Source: Anaeramoeba flamelloides (taxonomy: Eukaryota > Metamonada > Anaeramoebidae). From it: a stretch of 64,000 nucleotides of DNA. The stretch covers positions 10,044,001 through 10,108,000 of the forward strand of contig JANTQA010000032.1 of NCBI GenBank assembly GCA_027625915.1. Reading direction: 5' to 3'. Positions 35,701 through 47,754 of this stretch are shown piece by piece (the first letter of the stretch is position 1; each line of letters starts with the position of its first letter). The notes below the pieces were generated by a model that saw only the letters and a program-made list of their open reading frames with translations, had not been told where the DNA came from and did no database searches. Position numbers and translations under genes: made by a program.

Positions 35701-37331
35701 AAACAAAAAATCTTATTCTAAACAATTTTAATTCCCCAAATAAATTGAGAAATTTTACATGTGATACCCCAATAAAAGTATAACCAAAAAGTATGTTATA
35801 TATAGAGATATATATATGAAAGTTATGGTTTGTTAAGGTATTTCATTTCTGATTATCAACTCTAACCGTAAGTTTATTATTTCTTCTATTTCTAAACAAT
35901 CGTAGTTTGTTTGATTCAAAAAATAAAGTGAATTTTTCATTTTTAGGCAGTGCTCCTTTGAGTGAAATGGAGTTTATATTTAAATAAAATTAAAGATTTA
36001 AATATTTTTATAAATATTAAAGCTTTATCAGAAAGATTCAAAAATACCTTTTTTTCATAAAAATCCATTTTTAATAATTTATATTTTATGAAATAATGAA
36101 TTTAAAAATATTTTATTTTGTTTCGAATTGAATAAAAAAAAATGATTTTCATAACTCTAATGAAATATTATTTTCATGAACATATTACTAATTTCCAAAC
36201 GATGAATGAGAACAATTCCATTTAGATTTTTTTAAAAATAATTAAGAAGAATCATCAACCAATAACTCTACAATTAAAAGTTTTCTAACCAATTTTTTAT
36301 TAATTTATTGAAAATTTTTTTTCCCTTTTTTAAAAAATAATTTTATCAATCATCCGGAATTAAATATAAAATATAAATATTTTATATATTGAAAGAATAT
36401 CAAAATAATGGATTCAGCGAATAGAAGTGTTCAGAAAATAATGATTTTAAAATAACAATAAAGTTCTCAAAATAAAGAGTTAATTTTGAGGAAAAAAATT
36501 ATTTTTCGCAAAAATCTCCTAATGGATATATAATCATTTAATTAAAAGTAATTTGTAGAATTGGGGAAATAACTTCCCATTTAAAAGTTATTCATCAGTT
36601 GCTAAAACCAGCAATTATTTCCATGTATTAATAACTTTGATTTTTAACCAAATGTAAATATTTTTCTCCCCTTTACCACCCTTTAAAGTTTAAACATTTT
36701 TTAATTATTTTGTTTCTCTTAAAAGAAAATGAATCAATCAAAAAATCAAAAATTTATCGTAATGTTGGCCCAATTAAACTTTTCAAAAATTGTAAAATTT
36801 ACTTCCTTACTTTTTCATAACCCATTTTTAGAACCTTTTTTTGGACAAACTTTTATAAAACAGACTTATTAATGATTATCCCTAATATCTTTATTTTTGG
36901 CAAATATTTGTATTTATAACTATTGACAAATTAGAAACAAGTAAGCAATTTGTCGATTTCGTAATTTTCCAATTTCATTTTACAAATCAAAAAAAAGTCG
37001 CTGAATTAAAAACACATTTATTGTGTGAGGTGGTAATTTTAATATTGACAAATAAAGCGAACAAATATTCTTTTTTTGATTTAGATCTTTTCTTTTAATA
37101 TTCACAAAGTAGCCTTTTTGTATTCAATAAAAAATTAAAATTCGAAGTTGAATAATTAAATTGGTTTTTATTGTTTGTTATCTTTATTTATTGTACCTTT
37201 ACGTGTATAATGGAAATTCTAAATTAAAGAGTCTTGATAAAAAAAAAAGAAAAAAGTAAAACTGAAGAGGGTTATACTTTTACTCAAACAAAAACAACAA
37301 TTTGAGAGAAGAAAATGCATTGGTTTGGATC

Positions 37332-38106
37332 TTAGATAAATGGCTTCTTTTTTGTGAAAGTTGGCCTTCTTTCTTTGTTCTTTTTGGTTGCACGGTGGAT
37401 CAATGGGAATTTTAAGTTAGGGTCATGGAATTGGAGTGTTTGTGGCCTTTTACATTCTTTGTCTTCCAAAACCTTTGTTTTGATGATTTGGATCGATTGG
37501 AACCTTGCTTTGTGGTTTCCTGCCATTTCGTTGTACATTTGTTGGATGGCTCCTGTTAAAGTCACGTCACGGTATTCTTTGTACATGTTGTGTTTTCCCG
37601 ATCTTGAGTTATACCTTAACCAAATACCATAATTTTTGACTGTTTCTGGATCTTTTTCAAAAATCTTTTTTTTTTTTATTGTTTTGTTTTTATTTTTATT
37701 TATTTTTTGTTTTTGTTTTTTTTGGTTTTTGATAAAAAAGTAAAAAAAAGTAAGATTTTGGAAAATTTTTTCTTTAATATTGACACGATGAACATTGAAA
37801 AAAACCCAAACAAACAACAAGAAATAAAAAGTACAAACAAAAGTGAAACCAAAAGACAAAGGAATAAAAATCCTATGATAAAGAAAAATGAAAAAGAAAA
37901 TGAAAAAGAAATAAAAAGTAAATTACTTCATCAACAGAAAGAATCTCTCCTTTAACTTTTTTGATTTTAACAAGTCTTTTTGTGAAATACCAAAAGCGTG
38001 CTTTTGCTACAACACTGTTTGGTGCAAAAAGTTTCATTCTATAGATTTGTGGGTTTGGTACTTTTTTTGTTGGAATGGCCCTACCGACTACTTGATAATA
38101 TCTCAT
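37332..38106 (-). CDS. RPL18A: 60S ribosomal protein eL20 (L18a)
   Basis: Large-subunit ribosomal protein at the subunit surface. Exon 1 38106-37927 (60 codons) and exon 2 37664-37332 (110 codons plus stop) flank a 262-base intron (GTAATT..AAAG, phase 0) and give 170 aa, the normal size (about 170-178). Recognisable are [43 protein letters not shown] joined to [20 protein letters not shown], then [19 protein letters not shown] and [13 protein letters not shown]. The intron is A-rich along its coding strand and its acceptor AG directly follows twelve A residues, with no pyrimidine tract. The open frame upstream of exon 2 is intron read-through. The start is the first ATG and matches the family N-terminus. 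Confidence 0.97.
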
Positions 38107-39340
38107 TTGGATTTGAAATTAGAAAAAGACAAAAAAATGTAATTATTACATTATTTTTATCTTAATAAGTTAAGATTTACCAGATAACATTTCAAGTGAA
38201 GTGTTTTTCATCATTTTTGTCTTCATACACTTTTAGCCCACAAAATATTAGATCATTGTCCAATTAACCTTTGGGGAAAAAAAAGTTCAAACAAGGAAAA
38301 AAAGTCCAACAAGATTTTTAATTGTTTATCAAACTGAAAATTCAAAACTAAGATCAAACCATAAAAGAAAAAATAAAAGTTTAAAAATAAAATCAAGTAT
38401 TTAACACAACAAAAATTTTTCAAATACTATTTTAGAATAAGATTTTTCTTTGATTGATCTATTATTGAAAATATCTTGAAAAAATTGGATTATTTTTGAG
38501 ATCAAAAAAATTCATTTGATTTTGATTTAAAAAGTAATTTATTTAAATCAAAAAACAAAAATAATAATTCCAATCTAAAAAAAAAAAGATAATATGATTA
38601 AAAAAAAGGAAATAAAATTCCTAATTGTTTTTTTGATTCTAAAAAACTTGAAAAAAAAATTGTAAATTTAAACAAATGGTAGAATAAATTTATGTTTCTG
38701 AAGAAGTAATTAAAATTATCCTATTTTCTTAAATCAAATTCAAAATAGAAAAATTTAAGAAACAATGGAAATTGAAAATAATTTATTTTTCAAAAAAATT
38801 CAAATTAAAAGTTTTCTGCTGAAGATTTAAAAAGAAAATGGAGTAAAGGAATAAATCATTGTATCCAATATTAAACATTAGATCAATAAAGAAATAATTT
38901 TTTTTTTTGATCAAATTATTCTTGTTTCCCACCCAAGTTAATAAATACTTCTATTATACTAGAACACCCCCTTTAAAACATTCATTTAGCTAAACTTTAT
39001 TTAACTATTTTATAAACTAAACTAAATTTCAAAAAATTGAATTACCTGAAATTATAAATTGAAAAAAATATATTTTTTTAGTATCTATAAACACCTATGT
39101 ATTAAAAAGAAATAATAATCAGAAAAACTGAATAATATTTATTATTTTTTTTTTCACAAAATAAAGTAAAATTTATAGATATTTCTAAAATATTTATCTA
39201 ATATTAAAAATTGGAATATTTCTAAATATAATAAATAAAATTTAAAGCAAACAATATAATAACTTTTTTAAAAATATTTTAATTTCAATAAAATTTGGAA
39301 TATATCTTTTTATTAAAAATTTATATATTTTAATATTAAT
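38107..39340. other. Intergenic, nothing recognised
   Basis: This 1.2-kb gap lies between the eL20 start and the stop of the TMEM120 exon on the same strand. It must contain the eL20 promoter and the TMEM120 3' end. Apart from homopolymer runs and ordinary AT-rich sequence nothing stands out. Confidence 0.6.
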
Positions 39341-40526
39341 TTATTTTTCTTTCTTTTCTTCTGTTTTCTTTTCCTTTTCTACCATTTCAGTTTCCTTTAC
39401 CTTTTCCTTCTCCCTCGCTCTTTCTACATCCTTTTCCTTTTCCATTTCCTTTTCCTTTTCCTTCCCCTTTCCCTTTCCCTTTTCCTTTTCCTTTTCCTTT
39501 TCCTTTTCCTTTTCCATCTCCTTTTCAATTACAATATCAATCACCTCTTCTTGATTTTCATTATTCTGTTGGTTGTTGTTACTTCCACTCATCTCTTTAT
39601 TATTATTATCAATTTCGATAACTTCTGTTGTCTTACCTTCAATATTTATATTTTCTTTTTTCTTAAGATTATCATTTGCATTATCCCCTTCTTGTTTTGA
39701 AGATGAACCCCTTTTTGAGTTATCCGAATCATCACTCTTTTTTTGCAATTCTTGGATTTTTTTAGCTATTAACCAAGAAAGATTTGAAATTTTGTTTGTT
39801 GGTTTTTTTAATGAGCGGGTTTTTAAACTATTTAAAATGTTCTTAACGCAAGAAATTGAATTTCCAATTACTAATGCAAAAAGTAATAAACCAGAAATTA
39901 AGCAATGGTTTGGCGACTCTTTAATTAGAATAAAACTTTTGATTAAATAAAAACTAAGATATAACATAAATAAATTCTGTGCTATTGTAAAAGGTAACTG
40001 TATGCGGAATCTTGGGGTGAAATGAGTAACAGGGGTATCACAGTTTACCGTATCTTCAATACTGGCGTTCCCAAGTGCCCTTAATTTATAAAGCCATTTA
40101 ACTTGGAAATAATGTAAGGATAATTGTGTGAAGGACACATAAATAGAAAAAATATAAAATTTCGATGCAAATATATTTAGAAAGGATTCAAATGGCCAAA
40201 ATAAAATAAACCCTGAAAAAAAAAATGCAAGAAAATGGTGAGCAGTCCACCAACGCGTGATGTTTGATCCATTTGATTTTAGCACCGATTCCCTCATTGT
40301 TAAAGACAAATAATAATAAAAAGGTACTAGGTGATAAGGTATCGAAATCAATCGAAGGATGAGAATCGTTTTGAATTTATATCCAAGTAACATCAAACAA
40401 CTAAAAATCCCAAAAATCATTAACATTTTTTTTTTAAATTTTTCATAATCAGTTTTACATTTGATTCTTTCAGTATAATCGGTAATATAAAATGTCACAT
40501 TGCCCAGAAAAAAAGAGAGGAAATCG
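39341..40526 (-). CDS. TMEM120 (TMPIT) family membrane protein, 3' exon
   Basis: Multi-pass ER/nuclear-envelope family with a fold related to fatty-acid elongases; its biochemical role is debated. The exon opens after an acceptor (AATAG at 40531-40527) and encodes 394 residues plus a split codon. Family blocks in order are FFLGNVTFYITDY, TDYEKFKKK, LVPFYYYLSLTMRESVLKSN, NGSNITRWWTAHHFLAFFFS, SFTQLSLHYFQVKWLYKLRA and ALGNASIEDTV, with about six hydrophobic segments to residue 235. The usual N-terminal coiled coil (about 100 aa) must lie on an upstream exon; none was identified in the next kilobase. The reading starts without ATG, which supports that view. After the membrane domain comes an unusual hydrophilic tail of about 150 residues that ends in Glu-Lys hexanucleotide repeats (39341-39525), not found in animal or plant members. 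Confidence 0.87.
39425..39520 (-). repeat. GAAAAG hexamer microsatellite in TMEM120 tail
   Basis: Tandem GAAAAG/GGAAAG units encode alternating Glu-Lys with some Gly-Lys and Met. The frame is kept because the unit is six bases. It is probably an expandable coding microsatellite. Confidence 0.9.
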
Positions 40527-42382
40527 CTATTTTTTTTTATTTATAATTTTTTTTATATATAAAGAGATGAAGATTGAGATTTAGTAAGAAAGAATATCAA
40601 TAATGATAATATTACATTAATAATGGAAATATATCAATAAAAGTCATAATAAATATTTGAGGAAAAATTATCTTTATAAATTACTGTTTATGAAAGAAAA
40701 TTATTTATTTATTTTTGAAATATATATATGAATACAATTAAAAATCCCTTTTTGAGAAAGATTTGAGGTATGTAAATGGAAAAAGAAAATAATATTCAAT
40801 ATAGGTCATTTTGGAAAATTGGTCTACTTTCTTTTATTAAAATATTTTATAATATTTATCTTTACAAAAAAAATTATTTAATTTATTAAGAGATAGAGTT
40901 GTGTTGATTATTATTTAAACCGGTTTTAAATATTCATTTGCTTATAACCGATTATCAAAATTTCAAAACAATATCAAAAGAAAGAGAAAAAATATAAGAA
41001 AAACGGATCATTCTTTAAAAAAATATAAATTGATAAAATTAAAAATATTATGAAACATCAGAATGAGTTAAGAAGACTTTTTTAATCGAATACTTTTTTA
41101 ATGTTTTTGTAAATAACTATTAAATAAATTTAATTTTGAAAAAAGCAAGTGATTTTTCCAACCAAAATTTACACAATAACAATTAACGCACTTTTTGATT
41201 GTTTCCATTTTTTCCCCACTAAATTTCCTTTTTATTGTGAAAGAGAGTTTAAAAAAATAAATAAATAAAGTAGTTGCTCGTCCATACCAAGACACTGAAA
41301 CACAGAGGCACGAGTAACTTGAGAAGAAAAAAAGAAAAACCAGACACTAAAATTATCAAGAATTAAAGAAAATCAGATCAATGAGAAAAAAATGCTGCTG
41401 CCAAACAACTACCCGGCAAATGAGCTTTGGTGATTGTTTAAACCATAAATGATGAAAGATAAATAAAAGGATCGTGGTTGTAGTTTCGAGTGTTCTTAGT
41501 GTAAACCTGATTTTTTTTCTAATTTTTTTCTCAATTGCCTATTTTAAAAATCCTTTTCATCTTTTTTTATTTTTGTTTTTTAAATTGCTTTTTTTCTTCT
41601 ATTTTTATTTACTTTTTTTTTTTTTTTTTTTTTTTGAATTGTTCTTTTTGTTTTTTCATGTTCTTTTCATTTTTTAAACAATAATTTTTTCCTTTTTTTT
41701 TTTCAACCAATAAAAATTTATAACTTTTCCTTTTCCAAAATATTGTTTTCTTTATATATAAATTGTTAAATAACCATTTGTAATAAGGGTGATGCCTAAG
41801 TTTTTTTTCAATTTGAGAAATAAACCTAACGACTGTAAGAGGATCTTTGATCTACCACCCCATTTGTAAAATAAAAAAAAAAATAAGAAATATTGACGTA
41901 TTTTCTCTTTATCATCCCAATTTCAAGTTTTAAACAAAATATTCAAATTATCCAATGAGTATTTATCAAAATTTTGTTATGTATTATCTTGATCATCTAA
42001 AAATTAGTAAATAATTTTTTTTCTTTACTTTTTCAGGGTTAATATTGTTCCTCTTTTGTTTTTAATTTAATATTTATATACTGGGGCTTATTGTTTAATA
42101 TATTTGATATTTACAGTACATTTTGTAATGTTATTATTTGAAAAATTTAAAGAAAAGAAATAATAGAAAAGTACATTTTTTTATTATTTTTTTTTCTTTA
42201 TGTTGGGAGCAAATTAATTCCTTCTTACAGCCGTTAGTTTTTTTTTAATTTAAAAGAATAGAGTAAAATATTTTGATTTCGCTCTATTATTTTTTATTAA
42301 AAAAAAAAAAAATCAAATAAAGGGTTATTAACTTTTCAAGAATTTAAAAGAATTAGGTAAAATCTTTTGAATTCTGGAAAAA

Positions 42383-42561
42383 ACTCTGTTAGGTTTTTTT
42401 TAATTTCAAAAATTGAAAAAAATTGTCTTTAGGTTTTCTTGAGTTTTCGGACTATTTGTAAAAATCAATATTGGTTTTATAGATAAAACATAAAATCCTC
42501 AAAAAAAAAAATCTAGGCACTCTACGGCACTTGAAGACACTCTATGACACTTGATGACACA
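42383..42561. mobile_element. Fold-back element family D, copy 4
   Basis: The left part reads TGTTAGGTTTTTTTTAATTT and the right part ends in stacked decamers (CACTCTACGGCACTTGAAGA, CACTCTATGACACTTGATGA) preceded by CCTCAAAAAAAAAAATCTAG. The GC-rich end faces right, opposite to copy 5 (44052). Confidence 0.6.
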
Positions 42562-42729
42562 TCTCTTATTTCTAAATTTTTGTTTAGACATTTCAAAAGA
42601 GTTCTTAATTTTCTCTCTCATTTATCAATAACAATATGAATAATAGATATATGTTTAAAATAATATTAAAGATATTGTTAAAGATATTATTCTTAGTTTT
42701 TTTTTTTTTATTATTTTTATTTAAACTAC

Positions 42730-42920
42730 TGATAAATTCAAATAAATGTTTGAAAATTTTTGCTTCATTTTTCATTTTGTAAATTTTTTGACCTTAGTTT
42801 TGAATAAAGTATTTTATTGGTTAAAATGTTAAGAAACTTTTTGAAATTAGTTGGATTTTCAAAATATTCTGTAGCAAGAACTGTTTTATATGGAATGCTT
42901 TAAAAGTAGAGTTTTTAAAG
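42730..42920 (+). repeat. Dispersed repeat, partner at 22395-22590
   Basis: Parallel blocks AAATTTTTGCTTC, TTAGTTGGAT and AGAACTGTTTTA recur in the same order as at 22395-22590. It lies between family D and LINE remains. Confidence 0.6.
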
Positions 42921-43564
42921 ATTTTTATCATTTACAAAAATGGATATTGAACTCACAATTTGTTTAGATTTCTTTGTATTTATTGGTATTTATAATTCAG
43001 TAAAAAAATCATCGAATGAAAAAAAAATATGAATTTGATTTTCATTGTAAAACAGGAATTAATTGTTCTTCATTTTCAAATATTTTTTTTTACTTAGTTT
43101 TTCCTTAATTTTAAAAATAAATACCCATGTTGAAAAATGACTAATTTAGAAATGCAACTTGTAATATTAAGACATTAATTTTGCACCAGTCCACGAATTA
43201 TATTGTGCATTCGAAAAATCATAACAACAAAAAACCCTAAAAATTCACTTTTACCCTTGTTTACAGTTTGTTAAATAATCCATGTTGACTTTTTTCAATA
43301 TTTTTTTTCAAACTTTAGCTGTTGTTTTTTCAAAAAGGTGTTTTTAAGTGTTGTTTTCCAACTATTTTCAGTTGTTTTCTTTTTTTAATTGTTGTTGAAA
43401 TGAAAAGTTTTCAAGAGTGCGTTTATTTTTGGAAAGGAATATATCTTGACAATCATACTATCATTCTCCAAGTCATTAAAAGAAATTTTTTTTCAAAAGA
43501 TCAAAATATTTTTTCTTCTTATTGAATGAAAAATTGAAAAATCTTCAATCAATCAATGAAAATT

Positions 43565-43975
43565 AAACTTTTTTTTAAACAGCAAAATTTAGCTAATGGG
43601 GCGAAATTGCAAATGTTTAAATCAATATGCAGTAGTCAATTATTTTATGGATTAGTAATTTTTAATTTAACTTAGTAAGATTTCAACACGATTGATGTTT
43701 GGATAAATAAAAAAGTAACAAAATTTTTAAAAATTAATCCACATTTCCCAAGCATAATTTATAAAACTGAAACAAAAATAGACCAAAACAGAATTTCAAT
43801 ATATAAAAGAAGACTTAAACTCAAAAAGAAATTAGAAATTCTTGGTTTTGAACACATATCAATAAATTAAAAATTTTCAAAAAAAGACAACGAAAATATT
43901 AATTGGAAAGTAGAAAATCTAAAACTATTAAATATGAATCTTAATTAATTTTGAGAAAACTTAATAATAAATAGT
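43565..43975 (+). mobile_element. LINE remains (reverse-transcriptase C-terminal region)
   Basis: A long plus-strand frame reads MFKSICSSQLFYGLVIFNLT, then WINKKVTKFLKINPHFPSII and TKIDQNRISIYKRRLKLKKK. This matches the copy at 27805-28385 and, more distantly, the minus-strand copy at 54770-54480 (PQVLYGFGIVNLAQTDIGDI). Only a few stops interrupt it, so it is less decayed than the others, but it lacks the palm and endonuclease. Confidence 0.72.
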
Positions 43976-44051
43976 TCTGGGTGAAAAGGTCAAGAACATT
44001 TAAAAATTATAAGGTATAATAATAATAACAATAGAAAGATATAGTCATGTT

Positions 44052-44115
44052 TCCAAGTGCCGTAGATTGCCGTAGAGTGCCGCCAAGTGCCTAGGTTTTC
44101 CAGAATTCAAAATAA
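44052..44115 (+). mobile_element. Family D terminal decamer repeats, copy 5
   Basis: Four consecutive 10-base units are visible: AGTGCCGTAG, ATTGCCGTAG, AGTGCCGCCA, AGTGCCTAGG, followed by the usual TTTTCC. This is the clearest view of the decamer period. The other end of the element was not found. Confidence 0.7.
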
Positions 44116-45707
44116 AAAAAAAAAAGAAAGTTGATCGTTTTAGAGATTTAATTTACTCTTATTATGAAAATTGTTGAAAAAGAATTGATTTTTAAATAAT
44201 TTGGTCATCGAGCATGTTTTTGTCGATTTTTAATCAGATAAAATATCGGCTAATTAACTTTTCATTCAATATGAAATATTGCTTCGTTGATGATTATTAT
44301 CTCATCCAATACTGGTATTTGAATTATAAATGGGGAAAATTTTTCACTTCATATTCAAATAACCTAACCTTTTTCAAATAGAGACTAGAGACCAAAATTA
44401 CAACATATTTCTTTGAGAACACGTTATTTAGTAAAGAAAAATCTGGAAAAGGAAGTGAAAGTTTTTTTCTGTTTATAATTCAAATACCAGTATATACAAA
44501 AAAAAGAATCAAATCAAAATAAATAAAGTCAGCCAATTACAAGATATGGTTTGAAGACGATTGGCGAAAGGAAAAAAGGAAAATGAAATGAAATTTTTCA
44601 ATCATACCTTTTTCAAAAAAACTTTGAAAAATAATATCATTTTTGCTCATGTGGAGATAACCAGCAAAAAAGTTTTTAAGAAACTCTTTTTATCCTTTTT
44701 ATTGTTTTTTTTGTATTTATTCAAATTGAAAGATTTGGTTGTTGTGGATTTTGGTGTTGTTTTGTTCAAATTTGGTTGAATTCGATCACTTTTATCAGGA
44801 CATTGGCCCTGAGGATTGTTGCAGAAAAACATTTTAATAATATGATCGATTGTAAATATTGTTTGGTTTGAAAGTATAGTTTTACTGTGCTGTATTTTTC
44901 ATTAAACACAAAATAAAAACCAAAAACAACAGTAAAAAAAAAATAAAAACGTTTTTAAAAAAAAAAACAACATTTATTTAAAAAAACAATACATATAATT
45001 TTCAAAAACACAAAAAAAAAGTGAACAGGTTTATTTAACAAACTACAATTAAAATTCAAATTTTGAAAATTGTGATACTTAAATTGTGCTTTTAATTTGA
45101 TGTTTTGAATTTCTTTTTGATACTAATAATCAACCAAATTTTTTGGGTTGTGTTTTTTGTTTTCAAATTAATAAAAAATAAGTAAAAAAATTATTTGAAA
45201 ATGAAGAACAATTAATTCCCGTTTTACAATGAAAATCGATTTCACAATTTTTTTTCATTCGTTGATTTTTTTATTGAAGGGTAAAATTAAATTGGACTTT
45301 AATTAGAGAATCATTTTAAAAAAGTACTGACGAAAAGTTTTATAAGAAGAACTTGAAACTGGTTAATTCACCTGTTCAAACTAGTTTTATTGAAAACTTT
45401 TAAAATTTTTATTCAGCACTTTTTGAACAACCCATAACATCAATTACTTTTTTTCTGATTTGGCAACGAAATTGGACTGAACAATTAAATTCAAAAACTA
45501 TTGTTAGTAATTCACTAGAATCGATTTTTGTTTTTAATACCCATTTTCTTGCCATTTGGTTGAGAAAAGAAATGACAGAGAAAAGTTAAAAAGTGAAAAA
45601 TAATTTCTGTTCTGGTGAAAATTCAAAACTAAAAACAAAAAACAAAAAAGATACATCAAAGTATAACACCAAACAAGAAAAAGAAAGATCAGAGAGAACT
45701 CACTTAC

Positions 45708-46057
45708 TTTGTTTTGTTTGGTAGCTCAGATCCCAGCACTCTTATGTATGATCGATTATTTGTAAGATCAATTTTAAAATTTTCATATTCTTCTTTGGAG
45801 AGTGCTTTACTATTCTTTAATTTCTGTAATACATACTGCAGCCTTTTTAATTCATAAGACAAGCTTCTTAAATCCTTTTTTGAGTCTTTTTCAATTTTAT
45901 TTGCTCCTTCCATTTCTTGTCTGTACGATTGGATTTTGTTTTGACATGCTTGGAAGCTTGTAGAAAAATCAGACAGATCTTTCAAAAAGCTTTCCTTCTC
46001 TTCTTTGATTAACTGTTTGGTTGTTTGCTCTTTTGGATTTTCTTCTGTTGTTGTCAT
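45708..46057 (-). CDS. Unidentified helical protein, 5' exon
   Basis: The 116-residue exon starts MTTTEENPKEQTTKQLIKEE and ends ...VLGSELPNKT at a donor GTAAGT (45707), with two bases of the next codon. The ATG at 46057 is preferred because the in-frame stretch upstream to 46129 is AT-rich, hydrophobic and reads like leader sequence. The composition is Lys/Glu/Ser/Leu-rich with predicted long helices and heptad-like hydrophobic spacing (LRSLSYELKRLQYVLQKLK). A resemblance to the N-terminal three-helix bundle of syntaxin-6-type SNAREs is possible but weak; no SNARE motif or membrane anchor was found downstream. The function is unknown. Downstream exons on the minus strand towards 44600 could not be assigned. 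Confidence 0.6.
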
Positions 46058-46813
46058 TTCGAACAAAAAATTTTTCAGATTATGGTTTGAAAAATAAAAA
46101 ATAAAAGTTAGAAATTTCCACTTCACCATAATTTTATTTCCAAAGTGTAAAATTACCTTTTCATAGAATTACCCAATTCCAGATTGAACCTCAAACCCCT
46201 TTTCAAAATCCAGTATAATTATATTTTTTAATTTTGTTTTTAAATAATTAACATCTTTTTAAATACAGGATTGCGATACGAGTTGATACCACACCTTATA
46301 AGTAAGAAATATTAATGTGTGCTTAAATGATTTGGATCTGCTAAGGTAGAAGATAATTCTTTAAAAATATCTGAATTTAGGGATTAAAACTTGTGTTTCC
46401 AAATAAAAACAAACTGCAAAAATGATACTCATATTTTTTCTGATTTTATAATAAAAAATATGATTTTTACATTGTTGATGGTACTTTTCTGGTGTGTCTA
46501 CAAGAGACAGGAAACTTGACAATATACCCAATATTTTAAGTAACAATATATCCCATTTAAAAAGGAAAGGAAGATGATTGGAGTAGAAAAATCAATAGAA
46601 AATCCAAAATACTTTTTTCACATTCAAACAAAGACAGACATCTCGAATAGTCGATAAAGTGAAATTGTTTGCTGTTATTGAAAGCATCGAATATACAGTC
46701 AAGTTTCTTGACAATCGGGGGGATGCCTAAAAAGTATCTTCGTTGATGTAAAAATCAGATTTTTTTTAAAAAATAAGGAAAAATTTGGAAATCATTTTTG
46801 CAAATAGAAACTA

Positions 46814-47288
46814 CAGTGATCAAAAAAAGCGTGCACAACGACTATAATCAGTGTTTCAAAATATTATCGTGCTTTTTTTTATTCTTCTCCCAAGGCAACA
46901 TCCAATCTACTATCAAATAGTATACCTAAGTTCAAATCAATTTTGAAAGTAAAGGTCTGGTTAATTTTAAGTAAAATTTAAATTATTCATGCAATCAGTT
47001 GAAAATTTTCCATAATATTCTCAATTTTTTTGAAATTGTTTGTTTTTTTATGATTAAAAATTTTATAAAAAATTTACTCTATTTTTGGAGATAAATTTTG
47101 CAATTTGATCCTTCATTTTTAGAATTTCTTTTTAAATAATAGAACTTTAAGAAACCAAGAACATATTTTTTTAGGGTTTATTATTGGTTTCTTTGATTAG
47201 TTAATGTATTGGTCAACTATAACAAAAAAACACGCTTTTTATTTTGAAACATGCATTATATTTTTTGCATGGGTTATTTTGACTACAG
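46814..47288. mobile_element. TA-flanked TIR element family H, copy 2
   Basis: The left end is CAGTGATCAAAAAAAGCGTG and the right end TTTTGACTACAG, inverse of the first twelve bases with two mismatches. Inner blocks GTGTTTCAAAATA and TATTTTGAAACATGC are also inverse. TA flanks both ends (46812-46813 and 47289-47290). At 475 bp with no transposase frame, it is a Tc1/mariner-type non-autonomous element related to 20053-20540. Confidence 0.82.
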
Positions 47289-47754
47289 TAGTTCTTTTTT
47301 TTCTTCTTGTCCGAATAAACTCTTATTCTGTATTCAATAGTATATCTTAATTCAAATTAGTTTTGAATGTTAGTTCCTTAATATTTGGATCAAATTTAAA
47401 TTAGGACTGGATTTGTTTAAAAATTTTTAATTTTTTCTCATAATTTTGGAAATTTTTGTTTCATGAAGCACTTAGTTTAAATCTTAGAATCATCTACAAT
47501 TAAAGTACACATTTTTCAAAAAAATTAAATTTTATTAGTTCAACATGGTTTGCATGGCACTGAAAAATCTATTATAAATATTAAAACAATACTATATAAG
47601 TTTTTAATAAATGGATCAAAAAAAAAATTATCATTATTGAATTGTTTTTTTTTTAATATCTTTTTCAAATATAAAAATCAAAAACAAAATAATAGTATTT
47701 GGGTATCTAATAATTTATATTGTAAACCACCCCTAATATAAGTATTTTTTCATT

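Larger units (their letters stand above)
31012..37331. other. Gene-free tract with LINE and fold-back remains
   Basis: It follows the ubiquilin 3' end. LINE palm remains lie at 31800-32110 (+) and LINE C-terminal remains at 33375-34340 (-), the latter interrupted by a fold-back element (33628-33975). A dispersed repeat at 35500-35700 has a partner at 59165-59330. The rest is AT-rich with long T runs (for example 33174-33202). No exon was recognised. Confidence 0.65.
40527..45707. other. Tract without recognised exons
   Basis: It should hide the 5' exon(s) of TMEM120 and 3' exons of the gene at 45708-46057, but none could be identified. Visible are a patch of mixed composition at 41270-41500, family D pieces (41790-41840, 42383-42561 and 44052-44115), a dispersed repeat (42730-42920) and LINE remains (43565-43975). 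A minus-strand frame at 44647-44832 (61 codons, Asn/Lys-rich) shows no family features. Confidence 0.6.

Noticed and set aside
44647-44832. Asn/Lys-rich minus-strand frame as a second exon of the helical protein
   Set aside because: A possible acceptor exists near 44814, but the phase and the resulting short tail cannot be supported by any family feature.
47550-47741. Plus-strand 63-codon frame downstream of the family H element
   Set aside because: Lys/Asn/Phe-rich with no conserved motif; typical of random AT-rich DNA.
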